From positions 248,001-312,000 of the forward strand of contig JAEUJW010000053.1 in the NCBI GenBank assembly GCA_016793465.1: a stretch of DNA of 64,000 bases, in the 5' to 3' direction. Each line of letters opens with the position of its first letter. The stretch's first letter is position 1. Positions 28,703-36,935 of the stretch are shown piece after piece. The notes below the pieces were generated by a model, which saw nothing but the letters and a program-made list of their open reading frames with translations, was not told the DNA's origin and searched no databases. The translations under genes were made by a program, and so were the position numbers. This DNA is from Myxococcales bacterium (lineage in GTDB: Bacteria > Myxococcota > Polyangia > Nannocystales > Nannocystaceae).

Positions 28703-28717
28703 GCCCGCGCGCGGCCG

Positions 28718-29557
28718 TCAGCGCCGCGCCGCGGCCAGCGCCGTCGTCACGGCGACTTCGAGGCTCGCGTGCACGTCGATCGCCGGCAGCCCCGCCCCGG
28801 CGAGCAGGCGGGCCCCGGCCGGCCCGAGCCCGACGAGCACCAGCCGCGCGCCGAGCAGCCGCACCGCCGCGGCCGCGCGGCGCAGGTGCTCGGCCAGCCC
28901 GACCTCGAGGTCGGTGAGCCCGGTGAGGTCGAGCAGGACCGTGTGCGCGCCGTGACGGGCGACGCTGGCGAGCATGACGTCGAGGATCTCCCGCGCCCGC
29001 TCGCTGGCCACGGCGCCGACGATCGGCAGCAGCAGCACGCCCGGCAGCACCGGCAGCACCGGCGCCGAGAACTGCCGGGCCAGGCGCAGGGCGGACTCGC
29101 GGGCCTCGTGGTGGGCCCGATCGAAGGCCGCGTCGACCCCCGCCCGCGCCCCGTCGCTGAGCCGCCGGACCACGTGCGCGGCGACCAGCAGCTCCTCGGC
29201 CCCGCGCAGGCAGGCGCTCGCGAGCTCGTGCAGCACCTCCTCGGTGAGCGCGACCACGTGGAGCAGCGACCGCGGCGACAGGCCCTGGCGGGCCCGCTCG
29301 TGGGCGATGGCCGCGAACATCCGGGCGAAGTCCTCCGACTCGTGCTCGAGGCTGGCGAGCACCGCCGTCATGCCCCGGTGCGTGTTGGGCAGCACCTGCG
29401 CCAGCGTCAGCACCTCGTAGCCGGCGAGCTTCATGGTCCGCAGCGCCGAGCGCTCGACCACCCCCGCGAAGTCGTCGCGCAGCGCCCGGGCCAGCGCCGC
29501 CCGCACGCGCGCGAGCTCTGCCGTGTCGGCGCCGATGTGGCGGAGCAGCGTCTCCAT
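28718..29557 (-). CDS. RsbR-like STAS-domain protein
   Basis: A 279-residue cytoplasmic protein. Residues 1-160 are helical with LLRHIGADTAELARVRAALA and a SLLHVVALTEEVLHELASACL block, like the N-terminal sensory part of RsbR/RsbRD proteins. Residues 170-277 form a STAS domain: VLPVLPGVLLLPIVG, then the beta-alpha core TVLLDLTGLTDLEVGLAEHL and LGARLVLVGLGPAGARLL. In RsbR-type proteins conserved Thr/Ser residues of the STAS domain are phosphorylated by an RsbT-type kinase; the Thr residues in LDLTGLTD are the candidates here. No RsbT, RsbS or RsbX gene is in the window, so any stressosome role must rely on distant genes. The start follows the family N-terminus. Confidence 0.87.
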   Translation of the reverse strand: METLLRHIGADTAELARVRAALARALRDDFAGVVERSALRTMKLAGYEVLTLAQVLPNTHRGMTAVLASLEHESEDFARMFAAIAHERARQGLSPRSLLHVVALTEEVLHELASACLRGAEELLVAAHVVRRLSDGARAGVDAAFDRAHHEARESALRLARQFSAPVLPVLPGVLLLPIVGAVASERAREILDVMLASVARHGAHTVLLDLTGLTDLEVGLAEHLRRAAAAVRLLGARLVLVGLGPAGARLLAGAGLPAIDVHASLEVAVTTALAAARR

Positions 29558-29841
29558 CGTGCGTGCCCGCCGATGCTCGCACCTCTGCCGTCGCCACGCT
29601 CGTCGCCGGCGAGCCCCGAACGCGCAAAAATCGATCGCCGACCTTCCACGGAACAGCGTTTATCCGCGCCAATTACCGGAATTACGGCCCTTATTGGGGA
29701 CCCGCGTGACGTTCGAAGACCCCCAGCGACGAGGGTCACACGCCGGTGTCAGGATCCTCGCGCGCCGATCACCCCGGACACGCGAGTCGCCGATCGCCGC
29801 CCGCAGGCGTGCGGCGATCGGTCGCGCGCACGCCCGCGACG
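29558..29841. other. 284-base gap between two minus-strand genes
   Basis: It holds the upstream region of the RsbR-like gene (a locally AT-richer stretch at about 29626-29700) and a perfect-stem hairpin near the end of the D8C gene. No ORF with coding character is seen. Confidence 0.5.
29790..29821. terminator. 11-bp perfect-stem hairpin after D8C lipoprotein gene
   Basis: CCGATCGCCGC (29790-29800) and GCGGCGATCGG (29811-29821) pair fully around a 10-base loop, 20 bases beyond the stop at 29842 on the minus strand. There is no T-tract, so it is a terminator or 3'-end stabiliser candidate. Confidence 0.5.
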
Positions 29842-32214
29842 TCACGGCGTGCCGCAGTAGCGGCCGTGGCAGCCCCAGGTGATGTTGCGCAGGTAGTACA
29901 CGTAGTAGGCGCCGCAGTTGCGAACCTTGGCCGGCTCGCTCCAATTGCAGGAGTTGCCCGACCAGTTGAAGCAGACCGTGCGGTCGACGACGCCCTGCTG
30001 CACGGTCGGGTGGGCCCCGTTCATCCAGCCCGAGGCGTGCGTGCCGCAGCGGTAGCTCGGCACCACGTAGTCGGCCAGGCGCGTGCCCGCCTCGCCCTGG
30101 AAGCGGTACCACTGCTGGGTGAACGGGTTGTCGCAGCCCGCCGCGCCGTTGACGTTGTTAACGCTGCGGTTGAAGTCGCTGAGCACCGCGTAGCTCTGGC
30201 ACTCGGTCGGCAGCGGCGTCGGCGTGCAGTTGGCCTCGCAGCCGTCGCCGTTGACCAGGTTGCCGTCGTCGCACTGCTCGACCCCGGCCCGGACCACGCC
30301 GTCGCCGCACACCGCGTTCTTGCAGTTGTTGAGGCAGACGTCGGTGTTGACCCCGTTGCCGTCGTCGCACTGCTCGACGCCGGCCTGGACCACCATGTCA
30401 CCGCACACCGCCGTCTTGCAGCTGTTGAGGCACGCGTCGGTGTTGACCGCGTTGCCGTCGTCGCACTGCTCGACGTTCTGCTGGACGAACATGTCGCCGC
30501 ACTTGGCCGTCTTGCAGGTGTTGAGGCACGCGTCGGCGTTCGAGAGGTTGCCGTCGTCGCACTGCTCGCCCGCGCCCGGCTGCACGAACTGGTCGCCGCA
30601 CTTCGGCAGCTTGCACGCCAGCGTGCACGCCCCGGTGTTGCTGTTGTTGCCGCCGAGGTCGCAGTCCTCGCCGGGCTGCTTGAAGCCGTCGCCGCAGGTC
30701 GCCAGCTTGCACACGTTGGTGCACGCGTCGTCGTTCGACATGTTGCCGTCGTCGCAGGCCTCGCCCGGGCCGACGAACCCGTCGCCGCACACGTTGAGCG
30801 TGCAGTTGGCCTTGCACGCCTTGTTGTTGGCGTTGTTGGGCCCGTCGTCGCACTGCTCGACGTTCTGCTGGATGAGCCCGTCGCCGCACACCGCGCTCTT
30901 GCAGTTCGCCGTGCACGCGCCGCTGTCGCTGTTCTGGCCCCCGAGGTCGCACTGCTCGCCGGTGCTCGGCTGCAGCAGGGCGTCGCCGCAGACCGGCAGG
31001 GCGCAGGCGTCGGTGCAGCCGTCGTCGGGGTCGCCGTCCTTGCCGTCGTCGCACTGCTCGCCCGGGTCGAGGATGCTGTTGCCGCACTCCTCGAGCTTGC
31101 AGGTGGGCGAGCAGCCGTCGCTGCCGGCCTGGTTGCCGTCGTCGCACTGCTCGCCCGGGCCCTGGTCGCCGTCGCCGCACACGTTCGCCGCGCACATGGC
31201 GTTGCACGCCTTGCCCGGGCCGTTGTCGACCCCGTTGTCGCACTCCTCGCCGCCGTCGACGTAGAGCTTGCCGTCGCCGCACACCGCGTCCTTGCAGTCG
31301 GTCGTACAGGCCCCGCTGTCGGCGTTCTCGACCCCGAGGTCGCACTGCTCGCCGTTGCCCGGCTGCTCGAAGCCGTCGCTGCAGACCGCGTCGGTGCAGG
31401 CCTCGGTGCAGGCGTCGGTGTTGATCTTGTTGCCGTCGTCGCAGGCCTCGGTCGGGGCGACGATGCCGTCGCCGCAGCTGGCCAGCGCGCAGGCGTTGGT
31501 GCACTCGTCGTTGTCGTTGGCGTTGCCGTCGTCGCAGCCCTCGCCGGGCCCGACCGCCATGTCGCCGCACACGTTGTTGGTGCAGTCGGCCTTGCAGCTG
31601 TTCATGTCGGCGTTGTCGGCCCCGTCGTCGCACTCCTCGCCGGGCCCGGGGTCGCCGTCGCCGCAGGTGTTGGCCTGACAGGTGGCGCTGCACGGCTGCC
31701 CGGGGCCGTTGTTCGCCCCGTCGTCGCAGGCCTCGCCGGGGCCGAGGTCGCCGTCGCCGCACACGCCCAGCGCGCAGGCGGCGTTGCACGCCATCCCGGG
31801 GCCGTTGTTGGCCCCGTCGTCGCACTCCTCGTCCATGTCGATCACGCCGTCGCCGCACACCGGCGCGGGCCCGCCGCTGCTGCTGCCGTCCCCCGTGGCG
31901 CTGGTGTCCTCCGGCTCGCTCGTGGTCGTCACGCCGGTCGTCACCGGCACGGTCGTCATCGACGTCACCGGCGGCTCGGTCGTGCCGGTCGTGTCGATCG
32001 CCGACGCCGAGCCCGTGTCGTCCGGTTCGCTGGTCGGCACCGCCGTCGTCGTCGTCACCAGCCCGCTCGTCGTGCCGACGCCCGACGAGCTGCCGACGTC
32101 GGTCTCACCGCTCGTCGTCGGCGTCGTCTCGTTGCCCCCGCACGCCGTCATCCACCCGGCCAGCGCCATCACACCGCAGCCCAACCGCTTCCCACCCAAC
32201 ATTCGAATGTGCAT
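29842..32214 (-). CDS. DUF4215 Cys-rich repeat lipoprotein with C-terminal uromodulin-like D8C domain
   Basis: About 790 residues. The signal region MLGGKRLGCGVMALAGWMTAC has a lipobox (TAC), then a Thr/Ser/Gly linker with TTT and TSEPDDT runs. Seventeen DUF4215/myxococcal Cys-rich repeats follow, each near C-G-D-G-x-x-x-x-G-E-x-C-D-D-G-N-x-x-N-x-D-x-C-x-x-x-C. The last 120 residues (29845-30207) are different and closely match the D8C domain of vertebrate uromodulin/GP2: WYRFQGEAGTRL, CGTHASGWMNGAHPT, RTVCFNWSG and YYVYYL, ending RYC. Cysteines align except that the TCVP cysteine of uromodulin is replaced (VVP). Start 32214 (MHIR) or 32202 (MLGG); the upstream open frame is noncoding. A surface-anchored, disulfide-rich stalk with a terminal domain is inferred. 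Same-strand neighbour 32746-34140 has the same plan. Confidence 0.9.
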   Translation of the reverse strand: MHIRMLGGKRLGCGVMALAGWMTACGGNETTPTTSGETDVGSSSGVGTTSGLVTTTTAVPTSEPDDTGSASAIDTTGTTEPPVTSMTTVPVTTGVTTTSEPEDTSATGDGSSSGGPAPVCGDGVIDMDEECDDGANNGPGMACNAACALGVCGDGDLGPGEACDDGANNGPGQPCSATCQANTCGDGDPGPGEECDDGADNADMNSCKADCTNNVCGDMAVGPGEGCDDGNANDNDECTNACALASCGDGIVAPTEACDDGNKINTDACTEACTDAVCSDGFEQPGNGEQCDLGVENADSGACTTDCKDAVCGDGKLYVDGGEECDNGVDNGPGKACNAMCAANVCGDGDQGPGEQCDDGNQAGSDGCSPTCKLEECGNSILDPGEQCDDGKDGDPDDGCTDACALPVCGDALLQPSTGEQCDLGGQNSDSGACTANCKSAVCGDGLIQQNVEQCDDGPNNANNKACKANCTLNVCGDGFVGPGEACDDGNMSNDDACTNVCKLATCGDGFKQPGEDCDLGGNNSNTGACTLACKLPKCGDQFVQPGAGEQCDDGNLSNADACLNTCKTAKCGDMFVQQNVEQCDDGNAVNTDACLNSCKTAVCGDMVVQAGVEQCDDGNGVNTDVCLNNCKNAVCGDGVVRAGVEQCDDGNLVNGDGCEANCTPTPLPTECQSYAVLSDFNRSVNNVNGAAGCDNPFTQQWYRFQGEAGTRLADYVVPSYRCGTHASGWMNGAHPTVQQGVVDRTVCFNWSGNSCNWSEPAKVRNCGAYYVYYLRNITWGCHGRYCGTP
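30222..31865 (-). repeat. 17 DUF4215-type coding repeats
   Basis: Seventeen tandem units of about 93-99 bp, each reading GTTGCCGTCGTCGCA-like on the plus strand, encode the Cys-rich stalk. Copies diverge enough to be old, with a few close pairs near 30290-30500. Confidence 0.85.
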
Positions 32215-32745
32215 CCGACAACCCTGGGAACATCGCTCGTTTAACTCAAGAGGCGATCGCCCCGGGGCGCGGTCGCCCCGTCCGCGCGCCGCGAGCACCA
32301 CGCGCGCCGCCGTGCCCGCCCTGCGCCGCGGGCAGGCCTCGCCGGGCGCCCCTCGCAGGCGTTCGTCCGCCCCGCGCAGGTCATGCACGGCCGCGACGAC
32401 GCCCGGGGCCGCGGTCCTCGCGGGCGTGCGAGCGGCGCGTGCAGGTCATGCGCGGCGCGCCGACGACGGCCCCGCACGACCGGACCGTCCGCCGGACATG
32501 TGGACGTGAGTCCAGAGTCCCGCGGCGACGAGGATCGCCGCGTCGCCGTCCCGGCTGTGGGTCGGCCAGCCTGCCGGTCGCGCCTCACGACGGAGGTGGT
32601 GGCGGCGGCGACGACGGCTCGTCCAGCCGCTCGAGGCGCCGCAGCGGGTGTCACCCGCCGTCGGCGCGAGACCGGGCGCGAGCGCGCACACGAATACGCG
32701 GCCGGCCCGCGCCCCGCGGACCGGCCTCGCCTCACGTCCGCCGCC
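32215..32745. other. 531-base region between the two D8C lipoprotein genes
   Basis: No gene is recognised; open frames here are GC shadows. An imperfect direct repeat (GCAGGTCATGC context at about 32375-32395 and 32440-32460, roughly 64 bases apart) is the only structure seen. It should contain the promoter of the downstream gene (start 32214). Confidence 0.45.
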
Positions 32746-34140
32746 TCAGTTGCGCCCGCAGTACACGTAGCTGCACGCGATCGTGTTCGGCAGGTTGTAC
32801 AGGTAGTAGCTGCCGCAGTTGACCACGTCGATCTCCCAGGTCTGCCAGCAGTCGCCGGGCGTCCAGTCGAAGCAGACGGTGCGCTTCACCACGCCCTCCT
32901 GGATCGTCGGGTGGGGGTCGTCGAGCCAGCCGGCGGCGTGCGTGCCGCAGTGGTAGTCGCCCGGGGGCGCGTCGGCCATGCGGACGCCGGCGGCGCCGCT
33001 GTAGCGGTACCAGCCCGGGCCCTTCCAGTCGACCGTCTGGTTGCCCACGCCGGCGATGTCGCAGCGCACGGTCGTGCCGTTGTCGTTGAAGCTGTTGATG
33101 CGGGTCGCCGCGCTGAACGTGTTGTACGGCATGTTGCACTGGGCGTTGACCTCGAGCTTGCACGTCGACGAGCAGCCGTCGCCGTTGACGACGTTGCCGT
33201 CGTCGCACTCGTCGACGCCCGCCTGCACGAACCCGTCGCCGCACTTCGCGACCTTGCAGGCCGCGCACGTGTCCGTGTTCACCATGTTGCCGTCGTCGCA
33301 TTCGTCGACGCCCGCCTGTACGAACCCGTCGCCGCACTTCGCGGCCTTGCAGGCGACGCACATGTCGGTGTCGACCATGTTGCTGTCGTCGCACTCGTCG
33401 ACGCCCGCCTGCACGAACCCGTCGCCGCACTTCGCGGCCTGGCAGCCCGCGCACATATCGGTGTTGTCGTCGTCGCCGTCGTCGCAGGCCTCGCCCATCT
33501 GCACCACGCCGTCGCCGCACGAGCCCGCCATACACTGCGAGTTGCAGCCGTCGTCCTCGACGTCGTTGCCGTCGTCGCACATCTCGGCCGGGCCGACGAT
33601 GCCGTCGCCGCAGACCGCCAGCTTGCACGCGCTGGTGCACTCGTCCTCGTCGATCTGGTTGCCGTCGTCGCACTCGTCGACCCCGGCCTGGATGAAGCCG
33701 TCGCCGCAGACCGCCAGGAGGCACATGTTGGTGCACTCGTCGAGGTCGTCCTGGTTGCCGTCGTCGCACTCCTCGCCCGGGTCGACCGCGCCGTCACCAC
33801 ACGCCGGCATCGCCCCCGACGACGTGTCGCCCGAGCTCCCGCCCGTCGTCAGGTCGCCCGTCGTCGGGTCGCCCGTCGTCGGGCCGCCCGTGGTCGGGTC
33901 GCCCGAGGAGCTGCTGTCCGCGCTCGTCGGCCCGGTCGACGTCGAGCCCCCCGTGGAGCTGCCGGCCGAGGTGCTCGTCGTCGGCTCCCCGGACGACGTC
34001 GGCGCCGTCGTCGTCGTCTCCGGCGCGGTCGACGTCATCGGCGTCGTCGTCGTCGTCGTCAGCGTCGTGGTCGCGCCGTCGTCGCCACAGCCGAGGCACA
34101 CGCTCGCTATCATCCCCAACCAATTCAGCTTCGATCCCAT
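32746..34140 (-). CDS. DUF4215 repeat lipoprotein with C-terminal uromodulin-like D8C domain (second copy)
   Basis: A 464-residue paralogue of the neighbouring protein. MGSKLNWLGMIASVCLGC is a lipoprotein signal; a Thr-run linker (TTTTTT, TTGDPTTGG) follows. Seven DUF4215 repeats come next, three of them almost identical and each starting CGDGFVQAGVDECDD, then a D8C domain (32749-33145) with GPGWYRYSGAAGVRM, CGTHAAGWLDDPHPT, KRTVCFDWTPGDC and YYLYNL, ending VYCGRN. This copy is nearer to the uromodulin order W-Y-R-x-x-G-x-G-x-R-M. ATG 34140 is fixed by the signal peptide. The C-terminal domain is the shared, better-conserved part of the pair, so it is likely the functional head while the repeats act as a spacer. 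Ligand unknown. Confidence 0.9.
   Translation of the reverse strand: MGSKLNWLGMIASVCLGCGDDGATTTLTTTTTTPMTSTAPETTTTAPTSSGEPTTSTSAGSSTGGSTSTGPTSADSSSSGDPTTGGPTTGDPTTGDLTTGGSSGDTSSGAMPACGDGAVDPGEECDDGNQDDLDECTNMCLLAVCGDGFIQAGVDECDDGNQIDEDECTSACKLAVCGDGIVGPAEMCDDGNDVEDDGCNSQCMAGSCGDGVVQMGEACDDGDDDNTDMCAGCQAAKCGDGFVQAGVDECDDSNMVDTDMCVACKAAKCGDGFVQAGVDECDDGNMVNTDTCAACKVAKCGDGFVQAGVDECDDGNVVNGDGCSSTCKLEVNAQCNMPYNTFSAATRINSFNDNGTTVRCDIAGVGNQTVDWKGPGWYRYSGAAGVRMADAPPGDYHCGTHAAGWLDDPHPTIQEGVVKRTVCFDWTPGDCWQTWEIDVVNCGSYYLYNLPNTIACSYVYCGRN
33193..33440 (-). repeat. 93-bp near-identical tandem repeats inside DUF4215 gene
   Basis: Units start at 33193, 33286 and 33379 with exact 93-bp spacing (31 codons) and only a few differences. 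They look recently duplicated compared with the other repeats of the same gene, so copy-number change is likely ongoing. Confidence 0.85.
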
Positions 34141-34394
34141 GGCGGCATGGTCGACGGCGGCCTCGTCGATGTCAACGCCGGGCCGACGGCCCGCGCCCCG
34201 CGGCCTCGCGTCGGCGACGGCCCCGCCGTGATCCATCAGGCATTCCGCGACGTCCGTCGCGTCGCCGCCGCGGCTCGCCGGGCGCCTCGCGTGCCCCGCG
34301 GCGCCCCTCGCTGAAAGCCGGCGGCGCGGCTGCGCTCGCGGGCGCGCCCGAACCGCGCCGCCACGCCGCACCGCCTGCGTTAGACTCGCGGGCG

Positions 34395-35018
34395 GTGCAC
34401 GAAGACGTCGAACTGCTCGACGCCTGGAAGGCTGGCGACACCAGGGCCGGAGCGGCGCTGTTCGAGCGCCACTACCCCGGGGTCCTGCGGTTCTTCCACA
34501 ACAAGGCCGGCGATCAGGGGAAGGACCTGATCCAGCGGACCTTCCTGCGCTGCCTCGAGGCCCGCGACCGCATCCTGCCGGGCTCGAGCTTCCGCGCCTA
34601 CCTGTTCGGCGTGGCCCGCAACGTGCTGCTCGAGCACTTCCGCGGCCTCCGACGCGACGGCGAGCGGCTCGACGAGATGCAGTCGACCGTGCAGGACGTG
34701 GCGCCCGGGCCGACGCCGAGCTCGCTGCTCGCCCGCAAGCGCGAGGTCCGGCTGCTGCTCGCGGCCCTGCGCAAGATCCCCATCGAGCTGCAGATCGCCC
34801 TCGAGCTGTTCTACTGGGAGGGCATGCCGGCCGGCGAGATCGCCGTCGCCTTCGGCCTGCCCGAGGGCACCGTCCGCACCCGCCTCCGCCGCGCCCGCCA
34901 GCTGCTCGAGCAGGAGATCGCCGCCACCGCCGCGAGCCCGCTCGAGCTGCAGTCGACCATGAACGGCCTCGCCGGCTGGGTCGCCGAGGTCCGCGACGCC
35001 GCCGCCCGCCCGCGCTGA
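34395..35018 (+). CDS. ECF-type RNA polymerase sigma factor
   Basis: A 207-residue sigma-70 family protein starting at GTG. Region 2 is GKDLIQRTFLRCLEARDRI with FRAYLFGVARNVLLEHFRG (about residues 38-80). Region 4 is IALELFYWEGMPAGEIAVAF followed by GLPEGTVRTRLRRARQLL (about 133-175), the helix-turn-helix that reads the -35 element. The linker between is short, as in ECF factors. No anti-sigma gene lies next to it: the following gene is a convergent MBL hydrolase and the upstream one is the D8C lipoprotein on the other strand, with 254 bases between. The target regulon cannot be told; the divergent D8C gene is a candidate by position only. Confidence 0.92.
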   Translation: MHEDVELLDAWKAGDTRAGAALFERHYPGVLRFFHNKAGDQGKDLIQRTFLRCLEARDRILPGSSFRAYLFGVARNVLLEHFRGLRRDGERLDEMQSTVQDVAPGPTPSSLLARKREVRLLLAALRKIPIELQIALELFYWEGMPAGEIAVAFGLPEGTVRTRLRRARQLLEQEIAATAASPLELQSTMNGLAGWVAEVRDAAARPR

Positions 35019-35020
35019 GC

Positions 35021-35881
35021 TCAGGCCGCCCAGGCCACGCGGGCCTGCCCCTCGCGCGCCGAGAACTTGCCCTGCGGCGAGCGCTGCAGCTTGCTCGCGG
35101 CCACCTCGGGGTCGTGCGTATAGAACGCCCAGCCGTCCTCCGCGAGGATGCCGGCCAGCAGCGCCTCCTTCTCGTCGATGAGCAGCTCGGGGTAGCGGTC
35201 GTAGCCCATGGTGATCGGCAGGTGGACCCACGGCACCCCGGGCACCAGGTCGCCGAGGAACGTCACCGGCCCGGCCGGGCCGACCACGCGCGTCAGCATC
35301 AGCCCGGGCGTGTGGCCCTCCGACAGCGTGAACGTGTAGCCGGCGCCGAGCGTCTGCGAGCGGTCGCCCGCGATCTGCTCCAAACGACCTGTCCCCTGCA
35401 ACATGTCCTGCAGGCCAGGGATGAACGAGGCCCGGTCGCGCGGGTGCGGGGCGACCGCGCGGGCCCAGGCGCGCTCGCTGACCACGTAGCTGGCCCGCGG
35501 GAACACCAGGGCCGGGGCCGCGTCGGCGCTCCAGGCCGACAGCAGCCCGCCGGCGTGGTCGAAGTGCAGGTGCGACAGCACGACCACGTCGACGTCGGCC
35601 GGCCGCACGCCGAGCGCGGCGAGCGAGCGCAGCAGCACGTGCTCGGGCTCCTGCACGCCGAAGCGGTCGCGCAGCTTGGGCTCGAAGAACGCGCCGATGC
35701 CGGCCTCGATCAGCACCGTGCGCCCCGAGTCCTCGCGCACGAGCATGCTGCGGCAGGCCAGGCGGATGCGGTTGTGATCGTCGGGCGGGGCCCAGGCGGT
35801 CCACACCGCGCGCGGGCAGTTGCCGAACATCGCCCCGCCGTCCAGGCGCTGGGTGTTGCCCTCGACCGAGAAGATCTGCAT
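35021..35881 (-). CDS. MBL-fold metallo-hydrolase
   Basis: A 286-residue soluble enzyme of the metallo-beta-lactamase fold. The zinc-binding motif is HLHFDHAGG near residue 103-111. Later metal ligands are likely His in SEGHTPGL and Asp in TFLGDLVPG. The order and spacing fit the quorum-quenching lactonase/YtnP-like branch of hydrolases, but substrate is uncertain: lactone, ester or thioester are all possible. There is no signal peptide. It is convergent with the ECF sigma gene, only two bases between stops, and has a separate promoter upstream near 35882-35969. Confidence 0.87.
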   Translation of the reverse strand: MQIFSVEGNTQRLDGGAMFGNCPRAVWTAWAPPDDHNRIRLACRSMLVREDSGRTVLIEAGIGAFFEPKLRDRFGVQEPEHVLLRSLAALGVRPADVDVVVLSHLHFDHAGGLLSAWSADAAPALVFPRASYVVSERAWARAVAPHPRDRASFIPGLQDMLQGTGRLEQIAGDRSQTLGAGYTFTLSEGHTPGLMLTRVVGPAGPVTFLGDLVPGVPWVHLPITMGYDRYPELLIDEKEALLAGILAEDGWAFYTHDPEVAASKLQRSPQGKFSAREGQARVAWAA

Positions 35882-35969
35882 GCGCCTCGCGATAGCACGG
35901 CCGCGCCCGGCGCAGGGCCGCGGCGCGGTGAGCCTCGTCTCGCGCGGCGCGCCGCGGGCGGCGCGCCCG

Positions 35970-36827
35970 TCAGCCGCCGCCGGCGATCGCGTGGGCGATG
36001 CCCGCCTTCAGGTCGCCGAGGATCACGACGTCGCCGAGGTCCGTGCCGAGCGCGACCAGCGTGTGCGCGACCACCGGCTGCACGCCGGTGATCACAGCCT
36101 CGGCCCCGAGCAGGCGGATGGCCCGCGCCGCCCGCAGCAGGGCGTCGGCCGCGGTGGTGTCGACGGTGTGCAGCCCGGTGATGTCGAGGATCGCGACCCG
36201 CGCCCGGTGCTGGACCACCCCGGCCAGCAGCGCCTGCATGACCTGGGCCGCGCGCTCCGGGTCGAGCACGCCGATCACCGGCAGCACGACCACGCCGTCG
36301 GCGACCGGCAGCAGCGGCGTGGCCAGCTCGGCGAGCAGGGCTCGCTGACGGGCCAGCGCCGCCTCGGCGGCCAGCTTCTGCTGCGTCAGGTCGCGGTGAG
36401 TGCCGACCAGCCCGAGCAGCTCGCCGTCGCGGCCGAACACCGGCGCCTTGTAGGTCTCGACCCAGACCACCCGCCCGGCGGCGTCGCGGACCTCCTCGAC
36501 GATGTGCGGCTTGGGCTGGCGCGCCGCCAGCACCGCCCGGTCGTCGGCCACGAACCCGTCCGACTGCGCGCGCGTCCACGGCAGGTCGTAGTCGGTGCGC
36601 CCGACCCAGCCCGCGTCGTCCGCCGCCTCGCCGTAGCCGGTGAAGCGCAGCGTCTCGCGGTTGGCCCCGCGGTACAGCAGATCGGTGTCCTTCCAGAACA
36701 CCCCGAACGGCAGCGCCTCGAGCACCCCGCGCAGCAGCGCGGCCTCCCGCTGCAGCGCACGCACCTGCGCCTGCAAGCCCTCGCGTTCGTCGGCGGACCG
36801 GGTGTCGGGCGGAGGATCGACGGCCAT
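35970..36827 (-). CDS. PAS-STAS (RsbR-type) sensory protein
   Basis: A 285-residue protein. A short coiled coil ([20 protein letters not shown]) precedes a PAS domain (about 35-155) with [19 protein letters not shown] and [20 protein letters not shown] second helix ([19 protein letters not shown]) links to a STAS domain (about 175-282) with [36 protein letters not shown] and [19 protein letters not shown]. Thr residues in [10 protein letters not shown] correspond to phospho-sites of RsbR-like proteins. The PAS domain may bind a ligand or cofactor; none can be named. The start at 36827 gives the usual length, and the open frame continues to 37763 as a shadow of the CoiA-like gene. Divergent from that gene (108-base gap). 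Confidence 0.88.
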   Translation of the reverse strand: MAVDPPPDTRSADEREGLQAQVRALQREAALLRGVLEALPFGVFWKDTDLLYRGANRETLRFTGYGEAADDAGWVGRTDYDLPWTRAQSDGFVADDRAVLAARQPKPHIVEEVRDAAGRVVWVETYKAPVFGRDGELLGLVGTHRDLTQQKLAAEAALARQRALLAELATPLLPVADGVVVLPVIGVLDPERAAQVMQALLAGVVQHRARVAILDITGLHTVDTTAADALLRAARAIRLLGAEAVITGVQPVVAHTLVALGTDLGDVVILGDLKAGIAHAIAGGG

Positions 36828-36935
36828 CGCACCGCAGCCTACGCGAGCCCGCCTCCGCCGTGGAGGGCCGGCAGGCGGCGCCCGGTGGCGCGCCCCCGCG
36901 CCGCGGGCGGCGGTGAATGTACACTCTCGCCCGCG

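Noticed and set aside
29842..30207. Considering the C-terminal Cys domain to be one more DUF4215 repeat
   Set aside because: It lacks the C-G-D-G and C-D-D-G-N cores and has a distinct W-Y-R and C-G-T order that fits D8C instead.
30222..31865. Regular repeats that could suggest a CRISPR array
   Set aside because: The period is about 93-99 bp, in frame, and encodes Cys-rich DUF4215 units; no identical short repeats with unique spacers are present.
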